NCBI RefSeq assembly: GCF_000159995.1
Contig: NZ_GG700643.1
Location: 985,195 to 1,049,194, forward strand
From: Alloprevotella tannerae ATCC 51259
Lineage (GTDB): Bacteria; Bacteroidota; Bacteroidia; Bacteroidales; Bacteroidaceae
Direction of reading: 5' to 3'
Length of the DNA: 64,000 nucleotides
The translations under genes and the position numbers were made by a program. This document shows, one piece after another, positions 53,594-63,404 of the stretch; position 1 is the stretch's first letter; each line of letters opens with the position of its first letter. The notes beneath the pieces are model-generated. The model saw only the letters and a list, made by a program, of their open reading frames with translations, was not told the DNA's origin and ran no database searches.

Positions 53594-56134
53594 TTATTTC
53601 TTTTTATTGTTTCTTTTCTCTATGGCAAGCTGACGGATTGCCGTTTCTATATCTCCACCAAGCTGTGCTGCCCTGTTCATCACCTCCACCTTCTCGGTTT
53701 CCTCCGTGGTGTAGGTCAGGTATTCCTCCATGCTCACTTCCGTAGCATAGACTGCACTCTGCATACCGCCCAGACCTATCCACACTTCCTTGTAGAGTCG
53801 GTTCGGGTCGTTGTTCTGATTGATAGAGAGAATCTGGCTTTTTTCCTTTTCCGAAAGACCGAGCATTGCCTGTATGCCGTCGAATTTGGTCATGTACTTG
53901 CGCTGGTCGAGCAGTATCTTGCAGTCGGAGTTATTAATAATACTTTCCTTGACTATGGGCGACTGGATGATGTCGTCCACCTCCTGCGTTACGACAATGG
54001 CTTCTCCGAAATACTTTCTCACCGTCTTATACAAATACTTGATGTAGTCTGCCATGTTTGCCGAAGCAATCGCCTTCCACGCTTCCTCAATGAGTATCAT
54101 CTTGCGGATACCCTTTAATCGGCGCATCTTGTTGATGAAGGCTTCCATAATGATAATCGTTACCACTGGAAAGAGGTCTTTATTGTCCTTCACTTGGTCA
54201 ATTTCAAAGACGATAAAGCGTTTAGAGAGCAGGTCGATATTCTTGTCCGAGTTCAAAAGGAAGTCGTAACGACCGCCTTTGTAGTATTGCTTCAATGTCG
54301 TAAGGAGGTTATTGATGTTGAAGTCCGAGAGCGTCACTTTGATGTCACGCTTTTCCATATCCTTTCGGTACACGTCCCGCAGATACTCATAGAAGGTATT
54401 AAAACAGGGCGTAACGCTGTGGTCAGCACATATAAGCTCGATATAGGCGTTGACGGCAGAACCAAGTTCGCCTGCCTCGGTCTTAGTGATATGTTCGTCG
54501 GCACTCTTCCATAGCGTGAGCAGCAGCGTGCAGATACTCTCCCTTTTCTCTACATCGAAGAAGTAATCATCCGTGTAGAAAGGGTTGAAGGAAATCGGAC
54601 TTTCATTGGTATAGGTGAAATATACGCCGTCCTCATCCTTGGTCTTGCGGTGGATAAGTTCACACAAGCCTTGATATGAGTTACCCGTATCAACCAAGAG
54701 GACGTGTGCTCCCTGCTCGTAATACTGGCGCACCATGTGGTTGGTGAAAAAAGACTTACCACTGCCCGAAGGACCCAAGATGAACTTGTTGCGGTTAGTG
54801 ATGACTCCCTTTTTCATCGGCAAATCCGAGATGTCCAGATGAACAGGTTTTCCCGAAAGGCGGTCTGCCATCTTGATACCAAAGGGAGAGAGCGAATCCT
54901 TGTAGTTCGTCTCTGCCGTAAAGAAGCAGAGGGCAGGCTCGATGAAAGTATAGAACGACTCTTCTGCCGGAAAGTCTGCGGCATTGCCGGGTATGCCCGC
55001 CCAGTAGAGCGTTGCCGCATCAATGGTATTGTGGCGTGGGTGGCATTCCATAAGAGCAAGTGCAGAGCCCACGTCATTCTTGATCTGGCGAAGTTCTTCC
55101 TTATCGCTGCTCCATGCCAGCACGTTAAAGTGGGCACGGATAGATGTCAGCCCCTGTGAGTGGGCAATGTTGAGATACTCCTGTATCCACTCCTCGTTGA
55201 TTTGGTTGCTACGGCTGTAGCGTGCCAGCGAGTGCATGTTTCTTGCCTGCTTCTCGAATCGTTCCAAGTTGGCATCGCTGTCCTCGATGAAGAGGTACTG
55301 GTTATAGATATGGTTGCAGGGTAGCATCAACCCTACTGGCGAGGCAAAGGACAACCTGCAATCCGAGCGGTCGGTGGACAGTCGCTCATATCGGCTGTCC
55401 GTGCTGACCGTTGTCGGCAGGTCATCCGTATCGGAAAGCGTATGCAGGCACAGGCGATTGTCGCCCACACGCACAAGGTCTGCGCCCAGACGGATATCTT
55501 CCAAAGACGCATGCCCTTCTTCAGATAGAGAGAAATATCTGTCGAGTAGTCCGCCCTTTTCATTTGTGCCAACTAACTCGTCTTCAGTCATGCGGACAAT
55601 CCTTATCTGCTCGGTATCGTTGATGATGCGTTCGAACTGGTCTACGGCTTCCATGAACTTCATCACCTCATCCTTGTTGGTGATTTCCTTGGGCAGCAGG
55701 TGTCCACGGCAGAGCGAAGAGAAGTTGCTCTGCTGTGCCATACGCTGCTTGTTCGTCTTGGTAAGGAAGAGATAGACTGAGTGGTGGAGATAGGGACGTT
55801 CGTTGAAGTGCCGTTCAGATGCACGGGCAAGGAAGCTCAGTCCGCCATCGGAGAGTTTTCCTTGATAGTCCTCCTTAATGAACCAGTCCTGCTTGTGTAC
55901 GATGCTGTAATTGGGTAGCACTTTTATAGCCTTGTGCCAAGCCGAGTGCATCGCCTCGTATTCGGCGGAGGTGACGGTAAAGAGTTCGGGTAGTTCCACA
56001 CGGAATGCGACCGTGATATCTGCATCCTTGCTCACCATGCAGCCCTGCTCTACGGAGAGCAGCGGGAACTTTGATTCAAGGGTCGTTATCTTGCTATTGT
56101 TTTTTCGGTCAAAGACCTCAACAGTACGTCTCAT
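53594..56134 (-). CDS. traG: Conjugative ATPase TraG (VirB4-like)
   Basis: Cytoplasmic ATPase that powers the transfer channel (846 residues). The C-terminal ATPase domain has Walker A GPSGSGKS near residue 455, VLLVDTGNSYQGL, Walker B MILIEEAWKAI and later VVTQEVDDII. The N-terminal third is the VirB4-type N domain. The first codon overlaps the end of traF as ATGA. No frameshift seen. Confidence 0.95.
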   Translation of the reverse strand: MRRTVEVFDRKNNSKITTLESKFPLLSVEQGCMVSKDADITVAFRVELPELFTVTSAEYEAMHSAWHKAIKVLPNYSIVHKQDWFIKEDYQGKLSDGGLSFLARASERHFNERPYLHHSVYLFLTKTNKQRMAQQSNFSSLCRGHLLPKEITNKDEVMKFMEAVDQFERIINDTEQIRIVRMTEDELVGTNEKGGLLDRYFSLSEEGHASLEDIRLGADLVRVGDNRLCLHTLSDTDDLPTTVSTDSRYERLSTDRSDCRLSFASPVGLMLPCNHIYNQYLFIEDSDANLERFEKQARNMHSLARYSRSNQINEEWIQEYLNIAHSQGLTSIRAHFNVLAWSSDKEELRQIKNDVGSALALMECHPRHNTIDAATLYWAGIPGNAADFPAEESFYTFIEPALCFFTAETNYKDSLSPFGIKMADRLSGKPVHLDISDLPMKKGVITNRNKFILGPSGSGKSFFTNHMVRQYYEQGAHVLLVDTGNSYQGLCELIHRKTKDEDGVYFTYTNESPISFNPFYTDDYFFDVEKRESICTLLLTLWKSADEHITKTEAGELGSAVNAYIELICADHSVTPCFNTFYEYLRDVYRKDMEKRDIKVTLSDFNINNLLTTLKQYYKGGRYDFLLNSDKNIDLLSKRFIVFEIDQVKDNKDLFPVVTIIIMEAFINKMRRLKGIRKMILIEEAWKAIASANMADYIKYLYKTVRKYFGEAIVVTQEVDDIIQSPIVKESIINNSDCKILLDQRKYMTKFDGIQAMLGLSEKEKSQILSINQNNDPNRLYKEVWIGLGGMQSAVYATEVSMEEYLTYTTEETEKVEVMNRAAQLGGDIETAIRQLAIEKRNNKKK

Positions 56135-56466
56135 TTTTTCGCTTTCTTTGGTTGAAGGTTACGGATAAGGTGACAGACCGTATGGCGGTTCACAAGGTAG
56201 CGTGGGTGCATACGCACTGCTCCTTTCTTCATCAGCCCATATTGCCCGTACTTTCTATTCATGGTGAACGTTTGCCACACCACTATGGTGGCACCCACTA
56301 CACCTATGACCAGACAGGTAACTTGGCTGACTCCGCAGAGATAGAGAATGACCACGAGAATGAAGACTGCTAGCAAGCCTCCTGCAAAGAGGAAGAGGTA
56401 CTGTGCCTTCAAGCCTTTGAACTCTACCGTCCGGCCTACACCTTTGTTGATTTCAAATGATGCCAT
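56131..56466 (-). CDS. traF: Conjugative transfer protein TraF (DUF4133)
   Basis: A 111-residue inner-membrane protein with two helices (YLFLFAGGLLAVFILVVILY and VTCLVIGVVGATIVVW) after the opener NKGVGRTVEFKGLKAQYL. VirB3-like in role by position. Linked to traG by a 4-base overlap and to traE by a 4-base gap. Confidence 0.88.
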   Translation of the reverse strand: MASFEINKGVGRTVEFKGLKAQYLFLFAGGLLAVFILVVILYLCGVSQVTCLVIGVVGATIVVWQTFTMNRKYGQYGLMKKGAVRMHPRYLVNRHTVCHLIRNLQPKKAKK

Positions 56467-56470
56467 CGCC

Positions 56471-56769
56471 TTACAGGAAGAAACTTCTCAGGATAGTGGC
56501 TGCCACAATGAGGAAGATACACGCACCGAACCAAGAGGCTGCGGTCTTGCTCGTATCGGGGTCGCCACTTGAGAACTTGTTATAGACTTTTATTCCTCCA
56601 ATCAGACCTACTACGGCTCCGATGGCATAGATAAGCTTTGTGCCTGGATCAAAATAGCTTGTTACCATCTTTGTGGCTTCATTGATACCCGCCATGCCGT
56701 TGCCCTGTGCGTATGCTCCTATGGCGGTAGCTGTCAGGAGTGCATTGTGATTTTCTTTTTGTTGTTCAT
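56471..56769 (-). pseudogene. traE: traE (DUF4134) with apparent single-base frameshift in the signal peptide
   Basis: TraE is a small VirB2-like pilin candidate. The conserved body (MAGINEATKMVTSYF to ILRSFFL, 74 residues) is intact. Upstream, the signal peptide is split: MNNKKKITM in one frame, then ALLTATAIGAYAQGNG in the body frame. One missing G after the ATG at 56744-56746 explains it. As sequenced, the first frame stops after 11 codons. Translation from the internal ATG would lack the signal peptide. Confidence 0.82.
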
Positions 56770-56923
56770 TGTTCTTTTTATTTTAAGTTGTTAAATGAAT
56801 TATTTTCTTTTGGATAGAGGTGGTAAGGGGTGACTCGGTTTTATTGTATGACTGATATTGGTTGATTGTTTTACTTTTGAGCCACCCCTCGAACACTGTA
56901 CAATATGAACAAAAACAATAGTC
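56770..56923. other. Gap between traE and traD
   Basis: No gene. It contains AGGGGTG and, about 55 bases on, CACCCCT, which could pair, and little else. Confidence 0.5.
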
Positions 56924-57739
56924 TTACAGATAGTATGACAGTGGACGCTCGTCATCTTCCGAAACATCGCTGTCGCTGCTCTCTACATTTGAGTTCGTTT
57001 CAAAGTCAGAAGAAGAGCTAATATTATTTTCCTCTAATTCCGCTTCTTCCACCTTGCGAATGGCAGCAAGGAGCTTTTGATGGTCTTTCTCCTGTTTAAG
57101 TGTTGCCTCCTTGATATAGTCCATGAGCTGTGTGCCCTGTATGCTTTGCAGCGTATCCTGCACCTCTGCTTCGTTTTTCTCATCAAGTGCATCGTCATTG
57201 CTGTGCCAGCCGTTTATGCGAGACAAGTCCCTTGTAAGAATAGTGGACGGCGAGACTTCTGGTAAAGAATCGTCTGCAATCTGCAGTTCCTCACGGATAA
57301 TAGTGTCTTCGTCAGATTCGTCCATTGTATAGTCAACCTGCATTTCATTGTCCTCTTCTGTACCTTTCGCTTCTTTTGTCTCTTCGGACACAGATGAGTT
57401 TTTCCCTGCAAAGGTATTAGGATTATCAGCTGGTTTTTCTTTTGATGAAGTATCGGGAATATCAGGGATTTTTTGAGAATTTGTCGTAATCTCTTTTGAG
57501 ATTTCGTCATAGCGTTCCCTATATGACTTACTTTTACCGACAAGCACTTGCCGTGCCTGCTCAACCTGGTCTTGCGTAACAGAAGAAGTACTCTGCTTTT
57601 GTTTCTGCTTGTTTTTCTTTTCACTTTCTTCTTCTATTCTTTGGCGCACAATGTGTAACTGTTGCCAAAGAAAGAGTATTCCTACGAGTAACCATACCAC
57701 TGTCAGAATCAGGAGTATGTCGAATAGAATTGTTTGCAT
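56924..57739 (-). CDS. traD: Conjugative transfer protein TraD
   Basis: A 271-residue protein with one N-terminal helix (ILFDILLILTVVWLLVGILFL), a Gln/Lys-rich coiled coil, and a long acidic, Ser-rich, probably disordered C-terminal half ending ERPLSYYL. It is placed as TraD by position between traB and traE. Function is not known. The start at the second ATG of the frame is preferred. Confidence 0.7.
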   Translation of the reverse strand: MQTILFDILLILTVVWLLVGILFLWQQLHIVRQRIEEESEKKNKQKQKQSTSSVTQDQVEQARQVLVGKSKSYRERYDEISKEITTNSQKIPDIPDTSSKEKPADNPNTFAGKNSSVSEETKEAKGTEEDNEMQVDYTMDESDEDTIIREELQIADDSLPEVSPSTILTRDLSRINGWHSNDDALDEKNEAEVQDTLQSIQGTQLMDYIKEATLKQEKDHQKLLAAIRKVEEAELEENNISSSSDFETNSNVESSDSDVSEDDERPLSYYL

Positions 57740-57771
57740 AATGGTGATGTTGTTTGTCATTTATTCTATGT

Positions 57772-58284
57772 TCAAAAATCTATTGCCACCTTGCGGCGAT
57801 GCTTTGCAGTGGCATTATTGAGTAGTTCCTTATGTTCTTTAAGGTGTTCACGGAGAATATTGTCAATATAGGAAGCCATCGATACCCGCTCTCCCAAGTC
57901 CTGCAAAATGTTTCTCAGCACTTGGAGTGTATTAGCACTCATTGTAAAATTGGTTCGCTCCCGAAGGCGGATTGACTGTAAATAGCGTATTCGGTAGTCC
58001 TCTAAAGAAGTCCGAGGTGTTTCCGCACTTCTCTCATTTCCTCTCTCGTGGCTTTTACACAAGGTCTTGTCCTGCTTATCGTCCGAGGTAGACATAAGTT
58101 CCTTTACCAGATGTTGTTTTTCCTTTTGATTGGTACTGACCTCTGTCTTCACTTCCTCTTCATCTTCCTCATCAGGTGGGTCAAAAGACACTGTTTCCTT
58201 GGGTGGTGTCTTCATCACCCCATCTTCTGCCATTTCCTTAAGCTTGGCTTCCAATCTCTGCCGTTGTTCCTGTATCCTTGCCAT
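57772..58284 (-). CDS. traB: Conjugative transfer protein TraB (DUF3408)
   Basis: A 170-residue protein with an acidic middle and a C-terminal DUF3408-type DNA-binding segment (FTMSANTLQVLRNILQDLG, then SMASYIDNILREHLKEHKELL), similar to ribbon-helix-helix partition adaptors. It lies 9 bases after the ParA-like traA, so the two resemble a partition pair. Confidence 0.82.
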   Translation of the reverse strand: MARIQEQRQRLEAKLKEMAEDGVMKTPPKETVSFDPPDEEDEEEVKTEVSTNQKEKQHLVKELMSTSDDKQDKTLCKSHERGNERSAETPRTSLEDYRIRYLQSIRLRERTNFTMSANTLQVLRNILQDLGERVSMASYIDNILREHLKEHKELLNNATAKHRRKVAIDF

Positions 58285-58293
58285 AGTGCTGTC

Positions 58294-59073
58294 TTATTTA
58301 AGTTGAATATGGGTAAGTAATTCCTCTGTCAGCTCATCAATGCCGGTCCCGATTCGTAAAGCCTTATTGGGAGGGAGGTAAGTGGAACGGAATACTCCAC
58401 GGAATCCGTATTGCTCCAGTTCATGGCTGAAGCGGTGAGTGGTATAGACATGCTGATTAAGTAGCGTGTAATCTTCGTTCTTGATATACCTACTATAGTA
58501 TTCTATGAGCGTGTTCTTTACTCTTCGGTCAACCTTATTCCATAGGAGAATGACTTCCTTGATACGGACACTTGACATGGATACACCCAAGTCGTTTACC
58601 GCTTTGATATAGGTAAGACAGGCAACCATTGACTGAACATCAGGCTCTAAAGGTGAAAGGATATAGTCCATCTCCAGCGATAGCTGCAAAAGGTCACTTG
58701 TACCAGCATGACCAGGAAAGTCGAAGATAACTAAATCAAACATCTCAGACGGATGTTTACGGATATATTCGTTAGCTTTTTCTATTGCCTCCTTAGGGTC
58801 TGCCTTGAGAATGCGATAGGCTGTACGCTTCAAAGAGGAGAAATGTTGCTTCATCTGCTTGGAAAGCTGTGGATCACTTTCAACGCAAGCCTTTTCCCTT
58901 TCACGGAGTTTATAGAATGAGTCCTGAGACAAGTCACAGTCTACCACAAAAAGATGGATATTTCTTTCGTAGTAAAGAATGCTGCTGATAATCTCAGCCA
59001 AAGTACTTTTGCCAACACCTCCCTTTTGAGAGGAAAAGCCCAGAAATATGGGCGATGTTTGTATCTGTTCCAT
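58294..59073 (-). CDS. traA: ParA-like ATPase TraA
   Basis: A 259-residue ParA/MinD-type ATPase with the deviant Walker A KGGVGKST at 17-24, the FVVDCDLSQD switch and VIFDFPGHAGTSD. On CTnDOT-type elements traA and traB open the tra operon. The start MEQIQTSPIFLGF is preferred over one 21 codons earlier. It is transcribed divergently from mobA across a repeat-rich gap. Confidence 0.92.
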   Translation of the reverse strand: MEQIQTSPIFLGFSSQKGGVGKSTLAEIISSILYYERNIHLFVVDCDLSQDSFYKLREREKACVESDPQLSKQMKQHFSSLKRTAYRILKADPKEAIEKANEYIRKHPSEMFDLVIFDFPGHAGTSDLLQLSLEMDYILSPLEPDVQSMVACLTYIKAVNDLGVSMSSVRIKEVILLWNKVDRRVKNTLIEYYSRYIKNEDYTLLNQHVYTTHRFSHELEQYGFRGVFRSTYLPPNKALRIGTGIDELTEELLTHIQLK

Positions 59074-59615
59074 ACTATAGATATTTTTATCGTTTGAACT
59101 ATAATTTGAGTGGTAGTTCGTTAGAATAATCGTCACAGCAAATTATTAATTCTTTTATCTGTCGAAATACCGAATTATCTATCGTTTTATTTGTCGATTT
59201 GTCGAAATCTCGATAGTTCTATCTGACGATATATTGAACTATTGAAATAGAGTTCGTCATATCGTTCTTTAAATAGTTCTATCGAACGATATTCTATTCG
59301 TTTTGTCTGCAAAATAAAAGCTTTTTCGATAGATATTTCTATGCGATAGAAGTACAAGGAAATGCAAGGAAAAAGAGTGAATATCATTGATAATAAGATT
59401 TTTGAAAATCTACCGTAACGTTGCAGCCAGATAGAAGATATGGAGGTATACTCTTCGAAGCAGACACCCTTACAGGTGGATGCTTCTATTGCATCAACTC
59501 TTGATATTGGCAAGGTGTGTCTTTGTAACACAAACCGCCGTTTGTACCACAAAGGCCCTTGCCCTGAAGGAGAGATGAATTACTCCAAAGTCGTAATTAA
59601 AAAACAGAAGGGATT
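59074..59615. promoter_or_regulatory. Divergent traA/mobA region, candidate oriT or partition site
   Basis: This 542-base AT-rich gap holds nine TATCG or CGATA pentamers between about 59088 and 59349. It also holds a 20-bp near-direct repeat (ATAGTTCTATCTGACGATAT at 59213-59232; ATAGTTCTATCGAACGATAT at 59273-59292) spaced exactly 60 bases. It lies before the mob genes, where oriT is found in related elements, and beside a ParA-like gene. The minus-strand frame through it shows no domain. Confidence 0.55.
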
Positions 59616-60029
59616 ATGAATAAGGACACGGAACACGGTTCAGAACGAAAAACCGCAGAAAAACCCCGTTGGGACAACTGGCATGTACGGCTACCCAATC
59701 CCAAAGACCAGCAAAGGGCGATAGATTTGTTTCAGCGTTCGGGTGCAGAAACAAAGTCAGATTTTGTGCGTGGTCGTATCCTTGGAGAGAGTTTCAAGGT
59801 GATTACTGTAGATAAATCCGCCGTGGAATACTACCGAAAGCTCTCGGAATTGACGGCACAAATCCATAAGATCGGCGTGCTGTATAACCAAACTGTGCGT
59901 GCCATCAACAGCTATCACAGCGTGAAGACCGCACAGATTATGCTTGAAAAAATAGAAAATTTGCCGGCTCAAATTATCACCTTACAGGAGCAGGCTATCA
60001 GTCTTACCATAGATTACCGCAAAAAATGA
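59616..60029 (+). CDS. mobA: Mobilisation protein MobA (relaxosome accessory)
   Basis: A 137-residue protein of the MobA/MobC-like relaxosome accessory type, expected to bind oriT. The N-terminal part has WHVRLPNPKDQQRAIDLFQRSG, a ribbon-helix-helix-like start, followed by a helical C-terminal half. Its stop overlaps the mobB start by 4 bases. Confidence 0.85.
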   Translation: MNKDTEHGSERKTAEKPRWDNWHVRLPNPKDQQRAIDLFQRSGAETKSDFVRGRILGESFKVITVDKSAVEYYRKLSELTAQIHKIGVLYNQTVRAINSYHSVKTAQIMLEKIENLPAQIITLQEQAISLTIDYRKK

Positions 60030-61306
60030 TTGCGAAGATTTCATCCACGGAAAACCTTGGAGGGGCACTTGGGTATAACTTCAAAAAAGTGGAGAAAGGG
60101 GAAGCGAGCATTCTTCTTGCTGCTGAGTTGTATCAAGACAAGGAAGGTAGTTATACGATAGAGGAAGTGTTTGCCGATATGGAGGCATTGATACCGAAGA
60201 AATGCCGAACAAAGAAAACGGTCTTTCACTGTTCCCTCAATCCTCACCCAGATGAAAAGTTATCCGATGAGACCCTTGTTAAAATTGCGAAGGAGTATAT
60301 GGAGGCACTTGGCTATGGCAAGCAACCCTATATCGTCTTTAAGCATAATGACATTGCCCGTGAACATATACACATCGTGTCGCTTCGGGTGGACAGTGAG
60401 GGGCGAAAGCTCAACGACCGCTTCGAGAAACGAAGGAGTAAACAGATTACAGATGCTTTGGAGAGAAAGTATAATCTCATTCCAAGTTCAAAGGTTACTG
60501 ACAAGGCGATGAAAGAAACGCCCAAGATAGACACCAACAAAGGGAAGATCAAGGAACAGGTGGCAAATGTTGTCCGCATGGTGCTGAAGCATTATTGTTT
60601 CTGTTCCTTGGGCGAACTGAATGCCATCCTGAGTAAATATAACCTTGCCGTGGAAGAAGTGAAGACGGAGTTTCGTGGGAAGAAATATGATGGGCTGGTC
60701 TATGTTCCGACCGATGATAAGGGAGGCAAAATAAGTACACCCATCAACGCATCGGACATCGGTCGTGGTGTGGGCTATACTGCTGTGCAGAACAGGATGC
60801 AGAAATCGAAGCTAGCCGTCAAGCCGTTGGTGCCGGCTATAAGGGACAAGGTATTACAGACTATGCGTACTTCTCCCCGGACGGAGGAAGAACTGCGACA
60901 AAGGTTGGAGGAACAAGGCTTGCGTGTGGTAATCCGAAAGAACGAAAGCGGACGCATCTATGGCATTACTTTCATTGATGATGAAGTGGGCATTGCGCTC
61001 AACGGCTCACGATTGGGCAAGGGGTATGCTGCCAACATATTCAATGCGTATTTCTCCAATTCAACGTACAACCCATTCTTGGACGAAACGTTGTATGGCA
61101 GTCCGTCTGTCCGCTTGGAACAATCGGCAACCGTTCAAACTTTGCAACAAAATACAGAAGAAAGCGACAACCTTGTCGATGAACTTATCGAGGATATGGT
61201 GGGTGAATCATTCGGAACTACGGGCAACGATGATTGGAAGGAAGCGGCATGGCAGCGTAAACTCCGCAGACAAAGTAAGGTAAAACTTAGACGAAGAAAA
61301 CATTAA
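60026..61306 (+). CDS. mobB: Relaxase MobB
   Basis: Nicks oriT and pilots the transferred strand (426 residues, MOBP-like relaxase/mobilisation nuclease family). The metal-binding motif is HNDIAREHIHIV near residues 106-118. Upstream, KTVFHCSLNPHPDEKLS and LGYGKQPYIVFKH are the other family motifs. The C-terminal part is variable. Coupled to mobA by overlap. Confidence 0.93.
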   Translation: MIAKISSTENLGGALGYNFKKVEKGEASILLAAELYQDKEGSYTIEEVFADMEALIPKKCRTKKTVFHCSLNPHPDEKLSDETLVKIAKEYMEALGYGKQPYIVFKHNDIAREHIHIVSLRVDSEGRKLNDRFEKRRSKQITDALERKYNLIPSSKVTDKAMKETPKIDTNKGKIKEQVANVVRMVLKHYCFCSLGELNAILSKYNLAVEEVKTEFRGKKYDGLVYVPTDDKGGKISTPINASDIGRGVGYTAVQNRMQKSKLAVKPLVPAIRDKVLQTMRTSPRTEEELRQRLEEQGLRVVIRKNESGRIYGITFIDDEVGIALNGSRLGKGYAANIFNAYFSNSTYNPFLDETLYGSPSVRLEQSATVQTLQQNTEESDNLVDELIEDMVGESFGTTGNDDWKEAAWQRKLRRQSKVKLRRRKH

Positions 61307-61400
61307 ATAAACGAGCATTTCTATCTCCCCTCCCTTTCTTCCCTTTGGTCAGAGACCGTTGGTTCGGAGGGGTTGGGGGAGGCTACAAAATAATATTATT

Positions 61401-63404
61401 ATGGCACAGGAAGATGATTTAAGGGCATTAGGTAAGGTCATGGACTTTATGCGGGGTATATCGGTGATATTCCTCCTGATTAACTGTTATTGGTTCTGCT
61501 ACGAGGCGTTTTACGAGTGGCACTTCACGCTCGGTATCATCAACAAGATACTGATGAACTTTCAGCGCACTACGAACTTGTTTTCGTCCATCCTTTGGAC
61601 AAAACTCTTTTGTGTGGTGTTCCTTGCTTTGTCATGTTTGGGTACAAAAGGCGTGAAAGAAGAGAAAATCACGTGGCCAAAGATTTGGACGGTGCTTTTC
61701 TTCGGCTTCGTCTTTTTCTTTCTCAACTGGTGGCTGCTGGCATTGCCCATTGGAAAAGTCGGAGCAGCTACGCTCTATATCTTCACACTGTCTGTGGGCT
61801 ATATATGCCTGTTGATGGGTGGTGTGTGGATGAGCCGACTGCTCAAAAACAACTTGATGGACGATGTTTTCAACACGGAGAACGAGAGTTTCATGCAGGA
61901 AACACGGTTGATGGAGAATGAGTATTCCGTCAATCTCCCTACACGCTTCTACTATAAGAAGAAGTGGAACAAGGGCTGGATCAATGTGGTCAATCCTTTC
62001 CGTGCCTCGATGGTGCTGGGTACGCCCGGTTCGGGTAAGTCGTATGCCATCGTAAACAATTATATCAAGCAGCAGATAGAGAAAGGCTTTGCGATGTATA
62101 TCTACGACTATAAGTTCCCCGATTTGTCGGAGATAGCCTACAATCATCTGCTTCATCATTTGAAGGCCTACAAGGTGAAACCGCAGTTCTATGTCATCAA
62201 CTTTGACGACCCACGTAGGTCTCACCGATGCAATCCCATCAATCCCGCCTTTATGACGGACATATCAGATGCCTACGAGAGTGCCTACACGATTATGCTC
62301 AACCTTAACCGCTCGTGGATTCAGAAACAGGGAGATTCCTTCGTCGAGTCTCCGATTATCTTGCTGGCTGCTATCATTTGGTTCCTGAAAATCTATGAGA
62401 ACGGAAAGTATTGCACCTTTCCTCATGCCATTGAGTTTTTGAACCGCCCCTATGCTCAGATATTCCCGATACTCACTTCCTACGATGAACTTGCCAACTA
62501 TCTTTCGCCCTTTATGGATGCTTGGGAGGGCGGAGTACAAGACCAGTTACAAGGACAGATTGCCAGTGCCAAGATACCGCTTTCACGCATGATTTCACCA
62601 GCACTCTATTGGGTGATGACGGGCGATGATTTTTCTCTTGACATCAACAATCCCAACGAGCCCAAAGTACTTGTAGTGGGCAATAATCCCGACCGTCAGA
62701 ATATCTACTCGGCAGCCCTCGGTCTGTATAACAGCCGTATCGTGAAACTCATCAATAAGAAGAAGCAACTCAAATCCTCCGTGATTATCGACGAGTTGCC
62801 GACTATCTATTTCCGAGGCTTGGATAATCTCATTGCCACTGCCCGAAGCAACAAGGTGGCTGTATGCTTGGGCTTTCAGGACTTTTCACAGCTCACCCGT
62901 GACTATGGCGACAAGGAGAGCAAGGTAATCCAGAACACGGTAGGTAATGTATTTAGTGGTCAGGTCGTAGGCGAAACTGCTAAGACGCTTTCCGAGCGTT
63001 TCGGAAAGGTACTCCAGCAGCGGCAGTCCATGACCATCAACCGTAACGACAAATCAACATCAATCTCCACTCAAATGGACAGTCTTATCCCGGCAAGCAA
63101 GATTTCCAACCTCACGCAAGGTATGTTCGTGGGGGCAGTGTCTGACAATTTTGACGAACGTATTGACCAAAAGATTTTCCATGCGGAGATAGTCGTGGAT
63201 AGTGCCAAAATCTCCGCCGAGATGAAAGCCTATCAACCAATCCCTATAATCGCAGACTTTACAAACGAAGATGGCTTCGACAATCTCAAAGAGACTATCG
63301 AAGCCAACTATAAACGCATCAAACAAGAGATTCTCTCACTTGTGGAATTGGAGAAGGAACGCATTAAAGCGGATCCGACTCTTGCCCACTTAAACAAGGA
63401 GTAG
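61401..63404 (+). CDS. mobC: Type IV coupling protein MobC (VirD4/TraG family)
   Basis: Brings the relaxosome to the channel. The 667-residue protein has two to four N-terminal helices, then Walker A GTPGSGKSYAIV near 207, and VIIDELPTIYFRGLDNLIATARS, a Walker B with the coupling-protein signature. The start MAQEDDLRALGKVMDFM is preferred over one 14 codons earlier. It appears to be the last gene of the element. Confidence 0.93.
   Translation: MAQEDDLRALGKVMDFMRGISVIFLLINCYWFCYEAFYEWHFTLGIINKILMNFQRTTNLFSSILWTKLFCVVFLALSCLGTKGVKEEKITWPKIWTVLFFGFVFFFLNWWLLALPIGKVGAATLYIFTLSVGYICLLMGGVWMSRLLKNNLMDDVFNTENESFMQETRLMENEYSVNLPTRFYYKKKWNKGWINVVNPFRASMVLGTPGSGKSYAIVNNYIKQQIEKGFAMYIYDYKFPDLSEIAYNHLLHHLKAYKVKPQFYVINFDDPRRSHRCNPINPAFMTDISDAYESAYTIMLNLNRSWIQKQGDSFVESPIILLAAIIWFLKIYENGKYCTFPHAIEFLNRPYAQIFPILTSYDELANYLSPFMDAWEGGVQDQLQGQIASAKIPLSRMISPALYWVMTGDDFSLDINNPNEPKVLVVGNNPDRQNIYSAALGLYNSRIVKLINKKKQLKSSVIIDELPTIYFRGLDNLIATARSNKVAVCLGFQDFSQLTRDYGDKESKVIQNTVGNVFSGQVVGETAKTLSERFGKVLQQRQSMTINRNDKSTSISTQMDSLIPASKISNLTQGMFVGAVSDNFDERIDQKIFHAEIVVDSAKISAEMKAYQPIPIIADFTNEDGFDNLKETIEANYKRIKQEILSLVELEKERIKADPTLAHLNKE

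Noticed and set aside
59187-59552. Minus-strand frame of 121 codons between traA and mobA
   Set aside because: It is a low-complexity reading of the AT-rich repeat region, which is better explained as a regulatory or transfer site.
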